This document shows, piece after piece, positions 17,591-27,955 of a stretch of 64,000 nucleotides of DNA. A model generated the notes under the pieces. That model made no database searches. It saw only the letters and a program-made list of their open reading frames with translations, and was not told the DNA's origin. A program made the position numbers and the translations under genes. The stretch is from NCBI GenBank assembly GCA_963711635.1, contig CAVQEZ010000014.1, positions 62,001 to 126,000 of the forward strand, written 5' to 3'. Position 1 is the first letter of the stretch. Every line of letters begins with the position of its first letter. Source of the DNA: CADEED01 sp963711635 (GTDB taxonomy: Bacteria > Pseudomonadota > Gammaproteobacteria > Steroidobacterales > Steroidobacteraceae).

Positions 17591-19752
17591 ATGAAGAACA
17601 AGATCGTCTTCGGGACCGCCTGCGCCATAGCGCAACTCGCGGCATCCTGGCCCGCCACGGCGCAATCAGCTTCGGGCGAGCAGGACACGAATCCTCAACT
17701 GTTCGACGAGATCGTCGTGACCGCGGAACGCCGCCGCACCGATCTGCAGAAGACGCCGATCTCGGCGACCGTCATGACCGGCGAGGACATCGCCAACGCC
17801 GGCGTCTCCAACGTCGATCAATTGCAGTTCATCTCGCCGTCGGCCGTGGTCAACAATTTCGGCCAGGGCATCGATTTCAACATCCGTGGCATCGGCAAGG
17901 CCGAGCACAATTCGCAGACCACCACCGGCGTGATCACCTATCGGGATGGCGTCGCGACATTCCCCGGCTACTACACCGCCGAGCCCTACTACGACCTGGC
18001 CCGCGTGGAAATCCTGCGCGGACCCCAGGGCACCTTCGTGGGCGAGAACGCCACCGGCGGCGCGGTATTCGTCACCTCGAACGATCCGGTCATCAATGGC
18101 GGTCACACGGGCTACATCCAGGGCGACGTCGGCAACTACGACTCCTTCGGCGCCCAGGGCGCGATCAATCTACCCGCCGGCGACAAATTCGCGGCACGCG
18201 TGGCCTTCAACGCGCTCAAGCGTGACAGCTTCTACGACATCGAAGGTCCGTACACCGGCGACGACGGCGTCGAGACGGGCAGCGTCGCGACTCGGCATGT
18301 TGTGGGAGCCGACGCGACTCGCTGTCGCTGAACTTCAAGGCGGACTACAACTACCTGGACCTCTCGGGCTACCCGGCGGATCCCGTGCTCTCCACTAACG
18401 ACATCTTCGACATCACGGCGAATGCCGACATCCACGCGCTGGACCGCTTCGGCCGCGGGGTCCTCAAGATCGACTACGAATTCGCGCGATGGCACCACGC
18501 TGCGTTCGGTCTCCGGCTACCAGAAGGGCCAGACCGAATACCGCGCCGATCTCGACGGCACCAGCGCCGGCAACAACACGTTCGGCGATCGCCGTGGAGG
18601 AAGAAATCTATTCCGCAGGAGATCAACCTGATTTCCTCCGACGCCAACAAGGTGCAAGTGGATCCTCGGCGCGTACTACCAGCACGATGAGTAGCTTCTT
18701 CCCTCCCGACGGCGAGCTTCTACATCGGCGTCCCGCCCCCGGTCTTCTACCTGCTCGAGCGGCACGAATATCCGACGAGAACACGGCCTTCTTCGGCCAG
18801 ATGAGCTTCGACATGCCGGCGGGATTCGAGCTGCAGCTCGGCGCGCGTTACTCCGAGCAGCACCACCGAGAATGACATCGACATCAACCAGTACGGCCTG
18901 CCGCTCACGCAGGAGCAGGAGCGAGAAGTTCTCGAATACCTCCGGCAAGGCTGACGCTGAACTGGACGGTGAACGAGCACCACTATCCTGTACGCGTTCG
19001 TGGCCACGGGCTTCCGCCCGGGCGGCCTGAACGTGCCGGTGGGCCTCGGCGAGCCGGCGCCGTTCGAAGAGGAAGAGGTGACGAACTACGAGATCGGGTG
19101 GAAGGCCGGTTGGGTCGATGGCCACCTGCGCACGCAGTTCGACGCCTACTACAACGACTACGAGAACTTCCAGGTGACCGTGGGTTATCCCGACGCTGCC
19201 GGTGTTCGGCTTCGAGCTCAACAATCCCGATACCACCAAGATCTACGGTTTCGAAGGCGCAGCTCGAGGCCATCTTCGGCGGCTTCTCGCTGGATGCCGG
19301 CTTCGGCTGGCTGAAGAGCGAGCTCGGCACGTTCTTCGCCGTGGATCCGCGGGCCGCGGCTTTCGGCGCCTGCGATCCGGAGACCGGACCCGCCAGCGCA
19401 TCCTGCATCGATCTCGACGGGAAACGAGCAGACCTACGCGCCGGACTTCACCTTCAACATCGGCATGCAGTACGTGTTCGGCGATGGCAGCGACAATGAA
19501 TTCACGCCGCGCATCAACTACGGCCATGTGTCCGATCAATGGGCCACGCTGTTCCAGAACGAGGCGCGCGGCGACGAGGTCGAGGCGCGCAACATCCTGA
19601 ACGCGCAGCTCGCCTGGCGGCATGGCAAGTTCGTCACCACGCTGTGGGGCTCGAACCTCACCGACCAACACTACGTGGCCGCCCTGAATTCCGGCCTGCG
19701 CTTCGCGGGTCCGCCGCGGCAGTTCGGTATTCGGGTAGCGACGATCTTCTGA
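17591..19752 (+). pseudogene. TonB-dependent receptor, broken by about 15 single-base indels
   Basis: Outer-membrane receptor heading the operon; 715 residues once corrected, a normal size. The first 700 bp are intact: signal peptide ending ATAQ, TonB-box-like DEIVVTAERR, plug motifs FNIRGIGKAEHN and VEILRGPQGTFVGENATGG. From 18296 to 19422 the frame changes every 20-100 bp (I placed 14 gains and 1 loss). Each piece still encodes barrel strands, such as VLKIDYEF, TILYAFVATGFRPGGLN and the C-terminal FGIRVATIF. No piece has an internal stop or decayed codon use, which favours read error over true loss. It probably imports the ester handled by the downstream genes. Confidence 0.82.
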
Positions 19753-19753
19753 A

Positions 19754-21066
19754 GTGGGCGCCAGGTCGCTACCTGTTCAGGCTGTGCACGTACCGACCGC
19801 GCGGGCGTGGTCGGTGTTGATGATCCTTTGCTTCGTCTACGTGCTCAATTTTCTCGACCGGCAACTGCTGTCCATCCTGGCGAAGCCGATCCAGGACGAG
19901 CTCGGCGTCACCGATGGCCAGCTGGGGCGGATCAGCGGCCTCTATTTCGCGCTGTTCTATTGCGTGCTGGCGATCCCGGTCGGGTGGATCGCGGATCGGG
20001 CCAATCGCGTCCGCGTGTTGTCGTTCGCCTGCGCGCTGTGGAGCGCGGCGACCGTCGCCTGCGGGCTGGCTGCTAACTACCCGCAACTGGTGGTCGCGCG
20101 GATGGCCGTGGGCGTGGGCGAGGCCGGCGGCGTGCCGCCTTCCTACGCCATCGTTTCGGACTATTTCCCATCGGGCACGCGCGGCACGGCGCTGGGCATC
20201 TTCAACCTGGGCCCGCCGATCGGGCAGGCCTTGGGTATCGCCTTCGGCGCATCGGTCGCCGCCGCCTACGATTGGCGTACCGCGTTCGTGTTCGTTCGGC
20301 GCGGTCGGCATCGTCACGGCGTTGGTGGTCTGGATGTTCGTCCGCGAGCCGGTGCGCGGTGGCCTGGATGCGCCGCGCGGGAGCCGCGTCGATGCGGCTC
20401 CCGCGCGCGCTCCTTTCTGGCCGACCTGCCGCAAGTTCTTCGCGAATCCCGTGCTGTTGCGCCTGTCGCTGGCCACCGGGGCCACGCAGATCGTCACCTA
20501 CGCGACCTTGAATTTCACCACGCTGTTCCTGATGCGCGAGAAGGGCATGACGCTCGGCAGGTGGCGGTCTACTACGCGCTGCTCATCGGCATTGCGGTCT
20601 GCGCCGGCATGTACACCTCCGGCCGGCTCATCGACAGGTTTGCGAAGCGCTCCAAGACCGCCTACGCGTATTTGCCGGGGCTCGCCCTGGCGCTCGCCAT
20701 TCCGTTCTTCGTCGGCTTCGTCTGGCGACTCCCGACTGGCCGCTCGCGCTGGTGTTCCTCGCGGTGCCCACGTTCTTCAACTATTTCTATCTCTCGCCCG
20801 CGGTCACGCTGGTGCAGGAAGAGGTGCAGCCGCACGAGCGGGTGCTGGCCGGCGCGCTGCTGCTGCTGGTCATGAACCTGATCGGTCTCGGCCTGGGGCC
20901 GACCTTCCTCGGCGCCGTCAGCGACTACTTCCGGCCGGAGCATCCGCAGAATTCACTGCAGCTGGCGTTCTATACGCTGGTGCCTTTCTATGTGCTGGCG
21001 GTGCTGGGATTCCTGTGGCTGGCGCGCGCGCTGAAGCGCGAGGAAGCGGGCGGAGACAAACCATGA
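19754..21066 (+). pseudogene. MFS transporter, spinster-like, three frameshifts
   Basis: Inner-membrane transporter of 437 residues after correction. The N-terminal half is intact: NFLDRQLLSILAKPIQDELG, SGLYFALFYCVLAIPVGWIADR and GVGEAGGVPPSYAIVSDYFP are typical of spinster-like MFS proteins found in catabolic clusters. Frame changes are near 20295 (gain), 20561 (loss) and 20731 (loss). GTG 19754 lies one base after the receptor stop, and the last codons overlap the esterase start (ATGA). It likely moves the substrate or product across the inner membrane. Confidence 0.82.
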
Positions 21067-22706
21067 CACGCATTCGATTACCAGCTCTCGTTGCCTGTTC
21101 CTTGTTCCTGGCATTGCCGGCCGGCGCCGACGCTCCTCCCATGGTCGACGCGCCCGCCGGCAAGCTTCAGGGTGTCGACGTCGGCGGCGTGCACGTCTTC
21201 AAAGGCATTCCCTATGCGCAGGCGCCGGTCGGCGCGTTGCGCTGGAAGCCACCGCTGCCCGCGCCGAAATGGAAAGGCGCACGCGACGCCACGCAATTCG
21301 GCGCCGCCTGCATTCAGCCCAAGGCGCAAGCCGGACAGCATCTACTTCTGGAATCTGCCGAAGACCAGCGAGGATTGCCTGTACCTCAACGTCTGGGCGC
21401 CCGCCAAGGCTGACAAGGCGCCGGTGTTCTTCTGGATTCACGGCGGCGCGCTCAGCGGCGGGTCGGGCAGTGAGCCGTTGTACGACGGCGCGACGCTGGC
21501 GGCGAAGGGCATCGTCGTCGTGACGATCAACTACCGCCTGGGCGCGCTGGGTTTCCTCGCGCATCCGGCGCTGAGCGCGGAATCGCGGCGGAAGATCTCG
21601 GGCAACTACGGTCTGCTGGATCAGATCGAGGCGCTTGCGCTGGGTGAAGCGCAACATCGAGGCGTTCGGCGGCGATCCGGCCAACGTCACGATCGCCGGG
21701 GAATCCGCGGGCGGCCTCAGCGTGATGTACCTGATGGCGGCGCCCAGCGCGCGCGGGCTGTTCGCCAAGGCGCGATGCAGAGCGCCTACATGATCTCGAC
21801 GCCGGAGCTGCGCGCCACGACCTTCGGCGGCTTCGCCGGCGAAGCGGTGGGAGTCTGGCTGGCGGAGAAGTTGGGCGCCGCCGATCTGGCCGGGCTGCGC
21901 TCCATGGACGCCGCAGAAGATCACCGATGTCGCGGCCGCCAATGGATTCTTTCCGTTCTTCGTCATCGACGGCCGCGTCCTGCCGCGCCAGCTCGTGGAA
22001 GTCTTCGATCGCGGCGAGCAGGCGAAGGTGCCGATGCTCGCGGGATTCAACAGCGGTGAGATCCGTTCGCTGCGCGTCCTGGTGCCGCCGGTGCCAGCGG
22101 ATGCGGCGACCTACGAAAAGGCAGATCCGCGAGCAAGTATGCCGACCTCGCCGACGCCTTCCTCGAGCTCTATCCGTCGAGCGACATGCAGGAGAGCATG
22201 CTGGCGACCACGCGCGATGCGCTGTACGGCTGGACCGCGGAACGGCTGGTGACCAAGCAGACCGCGGCCGGCCAGCCGTCCTTCCTCTATCTATTCGATC
22301 ACGGCTATCCGGCGGCCGATGAGAAAGGCCTGCACGCCTTCCATGCCAGCGAGATTCCCTACGTCTTCGGCACCGCGGACAAGGCGCCGCCGAACTGGCC
22401 CAAGGTGCCGCGAACGCCGGTCGAGACGCAGTCTCTCCAATGCGATGATCGACTACTGGGCGACGTTCGCGCGCACGGGCGTGCCCAGCGCCGCGGGACA
22501 GCCGCAATGGCCGGCGTACGGCAGCGCGCGCGCGTACATGGCGTTCGAGGACGCGCCGCGGCCGAAGACGCATCTGTTCCCCGGCATGTACGAGTTCAAC
22601 GAACAGGTCGTGTGCCGGCGCCGCGCCGCGGGCGGCATTCCGTGGAACTGGAACGTCGGGCTTGCATCGCCGCCGCTGCCTCCGCCGCGGGGCGACATGC
22701 CGATGA
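21063..22706 (+). pseudogene. Carboxylesterase type B, about eight frameshifts
   Basis: Periplasmic alpha/beta-hydrolase of 545 residues after correction, cleaving a carboxylic ester. Signal peptide ending PAGADA, then VHVFKGIPYAQAPVGALRW, TSEDCLYLNVW, oxyanion-hole WIHGG, nucleophile elbow AGESAGG (Ser) and IPWNWNVGL near the end. Indels near 21338, 21640, 21772, 21908, 22121, 22133, 22436 and 22695 (seven gains, one loss). With the last one corrected, the gene stops at 22704-22706 and overlaps the ligase ATG as ATGA, like the other junctions in this operon. Confidence 0.8.
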
Positions 22707-24309
22707 TCGACGGCGCGATGCAGGCGTTCGCGCTGACCCTCGACAAGTTCCTGGAACACGCCGCGAAGTGGCATCCGCGTGCCGAGGTGGTGACCGCCCG
22801 CGAGGGCGGCGGCGTCGAGCGCGTGGGATACGCGGAGCTCGACCGGCGCGCGCCGCAATGCGTCGCTGGTGCTGGCCAGTTTCGGCGTGCGCGCGCGCGA
22901 TCGCGTGGCGACGCTGGCCTGGAACACCCAGGCGCACGTCGAGGCCTGGTACGCGATCATGGGCATGGGCGCCGTCTGCCACACGCTCAATCCGCGGCTC
23001 ACCTGCCGCCCAGCTCGCTGCGATGGTCACGCAGTCCGAGGCGCGCATGCTGGTCGTCAGCGCGGATCTCGCGCCGCTGGCGCGGCAGATCGCCGCGGGC
23101 GCGCCCTCGATAGAGCGGCTGGTGGTGATCGATGCCTCGGACGTGGTCGCCACGGGCTCGCCGGGCGGTCCCATGGTGTGCGCGCTCGAGCCGCTGCTGG
23201 CGCAGGCGCGCGGCGACGATGACCTGGGGCGAGTTCGACGAGACCGCGCCCTGCGGACTGTGCTTCACCTCGGGCACCACCGGCGCGCCGAAGGGCGTGA
23301 CCTACACGCATCGCTCCAGCTTCCTGCACACGCTGCGGTCCTTGCAGGCGGATGTCATGGCATCACCGCGCGCGACAGCGTGCTGACCGTGGTGCCGATG
23401 TTCCATGCCAATGCCTGGGGCGTGCCGTTCGCGGCGCCGGCGGCCGGCGCGAAACTCGTGCTGCCCGGACGTCACCCGACGGCGCGCAGCCTGGCGACAC
23501 TGATCAATGCCGAAGGCGTGACGATCGGCGTGGGCATCGCCACGGTCTGGCTGGATCTCGTCGAGCACATCGACCAGGCGGGTGGCGAGCTGCCTACGCT
23601 GGAGCGGCATCATGGTCGGCGGTGCGCCGCTGCCGCCGGCACTGATGGAGCGCATCGAAAGCCGCCTGGGAGTCATCGGTTCAGACCAGCTGGGGCATGA
23701 CCGAGCTGTCGCCCTCCGGCACGGTGGCGCCCATCTATTCCACGACGCGCTCGGCGCATCTGTCCGGCCGCCCCGGCGATCGGTGTCGACCTGTTGCTGA
23801 CCGATGCCGAAGGCCGCGCGCTGCCGCAGCAGCGTGGCATGGAAGGACATTTGCGCGTGCGCGGCGCCCGCGGTCATCGAACGCTACTTCGGCGACCAGC
23901 ACAACGCCACCGACTCCGATGGCTGGTTCCGACCGGCGACCTGGCGCGGATCGATGCCGCCGGCAACCTGATCATCACCGGGCGCTCGAAGGACCTCATC
24001 AAGTCCGGCGGCGAATGGATCAATCCCGCCGAGATCGAAGCGGTGATCAGCACGCTGCCGGAGGTGTCACTCGCCGCCGTGATCGGGCGGCCGCATCTGA
24101 AGTGGGGCGAGCGGCCCGTGCTGCTGGTGCAGACCCGCGACTCGGCGTCGATCAGTGACGAGGAGTTGCTGGCGCCGCTGCGCGGCAAGGTCGCGCCGTG
24201 GTGGATTCCCGACGAAATCATCCGCGTGCCGCGCATGCACTTGTCGCCAACGGGTAAGATCGACAAGGTCCGGTTGAGGGTGGAATATGGCGGCGGAGAA
24301 TTGATGTAG
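22703..24309 (+). pseudogene. Acyl-CoA synthetase (AMP-forming), about nine frameshifts
   Basis: Activates a carboxylic acid to its CoA thioester; 533 residues after correction, normal for the family. Core motifs survive in pieces: P-loop-like TSGTTGAPKGVTYTHR, VPMFHANAWG, the QTSWGMTELSP segment, TGDLARID and the C-terminal TGKIDKVRLR lysine motif. The pattern (EHAAKWHP, HANAWG) is that of medium/long-chain fatty acyl-CoA ligases. Indels near 22852, 23005, 23221, 23360, 23604, 23680, 23775, 23865 and 23925. The end overlaps the TetR start by one base. Confidence 0.82.
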
Positions 24310-25005
24310 TGACCAAGAACATCAAGGCACGTCGGCCTCCCACGAAGGTGCAGCAGCGCGCCGACAAGATGGAACAGATTCTCGACGCCGCGGAGTATCT
24401 GTTTTCCAAGCATGGCCTGTACGGGGTCACGCTGAAGGACGTGGCCAAGCGCGTCGAAGCGCATCACACGCTGCTCAATTACTACTTCGTCGACAAGAAG
24501 AAGCTGTTCGACGCCGTGTGCGCGCGCCGCGCGGTGGTGACGCGCACGCTGCGCATGAAGGCGCTCGATGCCTACGACGCCGCGACCAACGGCAAGCCCA
24601 CCGTCGAAGGCGCGCTGCGCGCCTTCCTCGACACCGACCTGGATCTCTACATCCAGGGCGGCGAGGGCTGGAAGAACTACGGCGCGCTGGGCGCGCAGGT
24701 GGCGAATACACCCGAGTGGGGCGCGGAGATCATGCACGCGCAGTTCGACCCGGTGGTGCTGCGCCTCATCGAACTGCTGAAGAAGGCGTTGCCCGGCTGC
24801 GAGGAGCAGGACATCTTCTGGGGCTATCACTTCGTCACCGGCGCGCTGATGCTCACGCTGGCGCGCACCGGCCGCATCGACATGCTTTCCGGGCGGACTC
24901 TGCAAGTCCGAGGATTTCGCCGCGGTGAAAGATCGCATGGCCACGTTCATGGCCGCGGGCTTTCTCGCCATCTGCAAACAACCCAAAGGCAAGACCAAGA
25001 AGTGA
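24309..25005 (+). CDS. TetR-family regulator (one frameshift)
   Basis: A 231-residue regulator after correction. N-terminal helix-turn-helix: ILDAAEYLFSKHGLYGVTLK then VAKRVEAHHTLLNYYFVDKK. The C-terminal ligand domain resembles the TetR_C group of fatty-acid/steroid-type regulators. GTG at 24309 overlaps the ligase stop (TAGTG). One extra C near 24894 shifts the last 36 residues; corrected, the gene ends KQPKGKTKK and overlaps the GTG of the SDR. It probably senses a pathway intermediate and controls this operon. Confidence 0.85.
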
Positions 25006-25895
25006 AGCACTCCCTCGAAGGCCGCGTGGCCCTGGTCACGGGCGCGGGCGGCGGCCTCGGCCGCGAGCACGCGTTGTTCCTGGCGCGCTGGGGCGCGCGC
25101 GTCGTCGTCAACGATGTCTCGATGAGCGCGGCCGAATCCGTTGCTGGTGAGATCGTGGCGGCCGGCGGCATGGCGCTGCCATTCGCCGCGTCAGTGACCG
25201 ACGAGGCAGCCGTCGATGCGATGGTGAGGCGTACGCTGGCCGAGTGGCAGCGCATCGATATCCTGGTGAACAACGCCGGCATTCTGCGCGACAAGAGCTT
25301 CGCCAAGATGAGTCTCGATGACTTCCGCCTGGTCGTCGAAGTGCATCTCATGGGCGCGGTGATCTGCAGCAGGGCGGTGTGGGAGCAGATGCGCCAGCAG
25401 AAGCATGGCCGCATCGTCATGACCACGTCCTCTTCCGGGCTGTATGGCAACTTCGGCCAGGCTAACTACGGTGCCGCCAAGATGGCCCTCGTGGGACTCA
25501 TGCAGACGCTGGCCATCGAGGGCGAGAAATACAACATTCACGTGAACTGCCTGGCGCCCTCGGCGGCCACGCAGATGACGCGCGACATCCTGCCCGAATC
25601 CAGTCTCGAACTGCTCGATCCCGCTCTCGTGAGCCCGGTGCTGCTGCTGCTGGCCGGCGACCGGGCGCCCACGCGTGCCATCGTATGCGCAGGGGCCGGG
25701 CACTTCGCGGTTGCGAACATCACGCTGACGAAGGGTCGTCATATCGGCAACGGCGATGATGCCGGCGAGCGCCTGCTCGCGCAGTGGGAGCAGGTTCGCG
25801 ATCGCACGGGCGAGCTGGTGCCCTGGTACGGCTTCATGCAGTGCGAGCGCGAGGTGGCGAGCGCGGCGGCCAGTGCGGCCGCGGAGCCGCGGTGA
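25002..25895 (+). CDS. SDR oxidoreductase, MFE2 / 3-hydroxyacyl-CoA dehydrogenase-like
   Basis: A 297-residue dehydrogenase closely following the dehydrogenase unit of peroxisomal multifunctional enzyme 2 (HSD17B4). Seen: GAGGGLGREHALFLARWGA, VVNDVS (Asp after strand 2, so NAD+), NNAGILRDKSFAKMS and YGNFGQANYGAAKMAL with the catalytic Tyr and Lys. This predicts oxidation of a 3-hydroxyacyl-CoA, in line with the ligase upstream. GTG 25002 overlaps the TetR stop. The frame is intact. Confidence 0.87.
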   Translation: MKHSLEGRVALVTGAGGGLGREHALFLARWGARVVVNDVSMSAAESVAGEIVAAGGMALPFAASVTDEAAVDAMVRRTLAEWQRIDILVNNAGILRDKSFAKMSLDDFRLVVEVHLMGAVICSRAVWEQMRQQKHGRIVMTTSSSGLYGNFGQANYGAAKMALVGLMQTLAIEGEKYNIHVNCLAPSAATQMTRDILPESSLELLDPALVSPVLLLLAGDRAPTRAIVCAGAGHFAVANITLTKGRHIGNGDDAGERLLAQWEQVRDRTGELVPWYGFMQCEREVASAAASAAAEPR

Positions 25896-25899
25896 GCGC

Positions 25900-26262
25900 A
25901 TGTCAGCTCACAAGGACGTCATCGAGCGCTACCTCGAAGGGTTCCGGCGCGGCGATCACGCGCAGATCCTCTCCTGCCTGACGCAGGACATCGTCTGGGA
26001 GCTGCACGGGCAAAAAACCGTGCGCGGCAAGGATGCCTTCAATGCCGAGATCGACACCGACTTCTTCGAAGGCGAGCCCGCCCTCGGGATCTACCGCATG
26101 ATCGAGGAGGGCGACGCGGTCGCCGTGACTGGCGGCGGCCGAGTCTCGAAGAAAGGCGGCGAACAGGCGTGGTTCGTGTTCAGCGAAGTGTTCCACTTCT
26201 CGGGACAGTTGATCTGCCGGCTGGAGACCTATCACATCTGGGTCCCGGAGCCCGCGTTATGA
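25900..26262 (+). CDS. SnoaL-like / NTF2-fold protein
   Basis: A 120-residue SnoaL-like cone-fold protein: KDVIERYLEGFRRGDHAQIL, DIVWELHGQKTVRGKDAF, and final strands WFVFSEVFHFSGQLICRLETY. Members include ketosteroid isomerases and cyclases, but many are uncharacterised. It starts 4 bp after the SDR stop and is the last gene of the operon; isomerase or hydratase activity on the pathway intermediate is possible. Intact. Confidence 0.8.
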   Translation: MSAHKDVIERYLEGFRRGDHAQILSCLTQDIVWELHGQKTVRGKDAFNAEIDTDFFEGEPALGIYRMIEEGDAVAVTGGGRVSKKGGEQAWFVFSEVFHFSGQLICRLETYHIWVPEPAL

Positions 26263-26348
26263 CCGCGTAGGCACAAATACGGGTGCTGCGCATAGGCCGC
26301 AGTGTGTATTTGACCTGAGTCCCGGCAGTCCTATCTTGTTGAGCTGCC

Positions 26349-27320
26349 ATGACCGGTGACAACGAAGAGCATCTGCGTTTGTTCGTCGACGAGGCGCCCG
26401 TCGCGATCGCCATGTTCGATCGCGACATGCGCTACATCGCGGCCAGTCGCCGCTGGCTGGGGGACTATGGCCTGGCCGGCAGAACCCTGCGCGGGCTCTC
26501 GCACTACGAAGTATTTCCCGATCTTCCCGAGCACTTTCGGGCCATGCATCGCCGTGGGCTGGCGGGCGAGGTCGTCGGCTCGAGGGAAGAGCGGTATGAG
26601 CGCGCGGACGGCAGGGTGCATTGGATCCGGTGGGATATCCGCCCGTGGTTCGACGGATCCGTGCTCGGCGGCATCATCCTGTTCACGGAAGACATTTCGG
26701 AGCGCAAGCGCTCCGAGGATCGCGTGCTGCGGCTCAACGCCGAGCTGGAACAGCGGGTGCACGAACGCACCTCCGAGCTGGAGGAGACCGTCGCCGACCT
26801 GCAGCGGGCGCTGGCGGACGCCGAAGGCCTGCGCCGGGAATTACGCGAGCAGGCGATTCGCGACCCTCTTACCGGTCTGTTCAATCGCCGCTTTCTCGAG
26901 GAGACCTTGAACCGCGAAGTGGCGCGCGCCACGCGCGGGAAATCGACGCTTGGCGTCGTCATGCTCGACCTCGACAAGTTCAAGCTGCTGAACGACACGT
27001 TCGGCCATGTCGCGGGCGATGCCGTGCTGCGCGAAGTCGGGCAAATGCTCCGGGAAAATGTTCGGGCCGCCGACGTGGCGTGCCGCTATGGCGGTGACGA
27101 ATTCATCGTCGTCATGCCGGATTCGACCCTCGAGAATGCGGCGCGCAAGGCCAACCTGATCCTCGAAATGCTGGCGCACAAATCTGCGCCACTGGGATGC
27201 TCGATGGGCGTAGTCGCATTTCCCAACCATGGCACCGCGGCGGTCGAATTGCTCAAGGCGGCAGACGCCGCGCTGTATCGCGCCAAGCAAGGCGGAGGCG
27301 GCCGCATCGTCGTGGCATAG
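26349..27320 (+). CDS. PAS-domain diguanylate cyclase
   Basis: Makes the second messenger c-di-GMP; 323 residues, no membrane segment. A PAS domain (about 5-120) ends with GGIILFTEDISERKRSED, a coiled coil (about 120-160, NAELEQRVHERTSELEE) transmits the signal, and the GGDEF domain has DPLTGLFNRR, DLDKFKLLND and an intact YGGDEF. RAAD five residues before GGDEF is the RxxD inhibitory site, so product feedback is expected. Single gene. The short gap 26263-26348 shows nothing notable. Confidence 0.92.
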   Translation: MTGDNEEHLRLFVDEAPVAIAMFDRDMRYIAASRRWLGDYGLAGRTLRGLSHYEVFPDLPEHFRAMHRRGLAGEVVGSREERYERADGRVHWIRWDIRPWFDGSVLGGIILFTEDISERKRSEDRVLRLNAELEQRVHERTSELEETVADLQRALADAEGLRRELREQAIRDPLTGLFNRRFLEETLNREVARATRGKSTLGVVMLDLDKFKLLNDTFGHVAGDAVLREVGQMLRENVRAADVACRYGGDEFIVVMPDSTLENAARKANLILEMLAHKSAPLGCSMGVVAFPNHGTAAVELLKAADAALYRAKQGGGGRIVVA

Positions 27321-27351
27321 GGCGGATGGCCTGTAATAAGAAGAGTGGGTA

Positions 27352-27401
27352 GACCCGGATTAAGGTAACTGGCCACGGCACTTCAGCCAGGTAGCCGGGT
27401 C
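27352..27401 (+). promoter_or_regulatory. Possible structured leader before the rhodanese gene
   Basis: GACCCGG (27352-27358) pairs with CCGGGTC (27395-27401) and an inner CTGGC (27369-27373) pairs with GCCAG (27386-27390), giving a two-stem fold 30 nt upstream of ATG 27431. The tail GGTAGCCGGGT recalls the 3' end of GEMM (c-di-GMP) riboswitches, but the 5' ligand-binding half is not present. Low confidence. Confidence 0.25.
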
Positions 27402-27430
27402 GAAATGGCGTCGTACCACCGGAGAAGGTC

Positions 27431-27955
27431 ATGCGCGCCGTAATTCTGTGCCTGCTGCTATCGAGCGTCGCGGCCTGTGTCGCCGAGATTCCCAATCGAC
27501 TCATCGATTACCCCGCCTTCGAACGCAATGTCGAGAAGGTCGGCAAGCTCCGCGCACAACGGCGCGTCACGGAGGATGAATTCATTCGCATGGCGGCGGA
27601 TCCGGCCACGGTGATTCTCGACGCGCGCAGCGCGGAACGATTCCGGCTGCTGCACGTGAAGGGCGCCAGGAACCTGAGCCTGCCGGACATGACCGCGAAA
27701 GAGCTCGCCAGGGTGATCCCGTCGAAGTCCACGCGCGTGCTCATCTACTGCAACAACAATTTCCTGAACGAGCCGATCGCGTTTGCCACCAAGACACCGA
27801 GCGCCTCGCTGAACATTCACACCTTCAACGTGTTGTACAACTACGGCTACACCAACGTGTTCGAGCTCGGGTCATTGATCGACTTCCCAAGCGCAAAGCT
27901 GAAGTTCGAAGGTGACGTCAGCCAGCTTGCTCGGATCACGGTGCCGGCTTCGTGA
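27431..27955 (+). CDS. Rhodanese-domain lipoprotein
   Basis: A 174-residue protein with a lipoprotein-type signal (LLLSSVAAC). Rhodanese fold: DPATVILDARSAERFRLLHVKGARNLSLPDM, and the active-site loop IYCNNNF with a catalytic Cys. Rhodaneses transfer sulfane sulfur or act as phosphatase-like scaffolds; which applies is unknown. GGAGAAGG precedes ATG 27431. The last 20 bp overlap the convergent YCII gene. Confidence 0.82.
   Translation: MRAVILCLLLSSVAACVAEIPNRLIDYPAFERNVEKVGKLRAQRRVTEDEFIRMAADPATVILDARSAERFRLLHVKGARNLSLPDMTAKELARVIPSKSTRVLIYCNNNFLNEPIAFATKTPSASLNIHTFNVLYNYGYTNVFELGSLIDFPSAKLKFEGDVSQLARITVPAS

Noticed and set aside
17591..24309. True pseudogene island or horizontally acquired dead operon
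   Set aside because: Codon pattern and motifs are intact between indels, coupling is restored on correction, and there is no mobile-element remnant.
27352..27430. GEMM (c-di-GMP) riboswitch
   Set aside because: Only the GGTAGCCGGGT-like tail is similar; the GCACAGGGCAAACC and GACGCAAAGCC parts that bind the ligand are absent.
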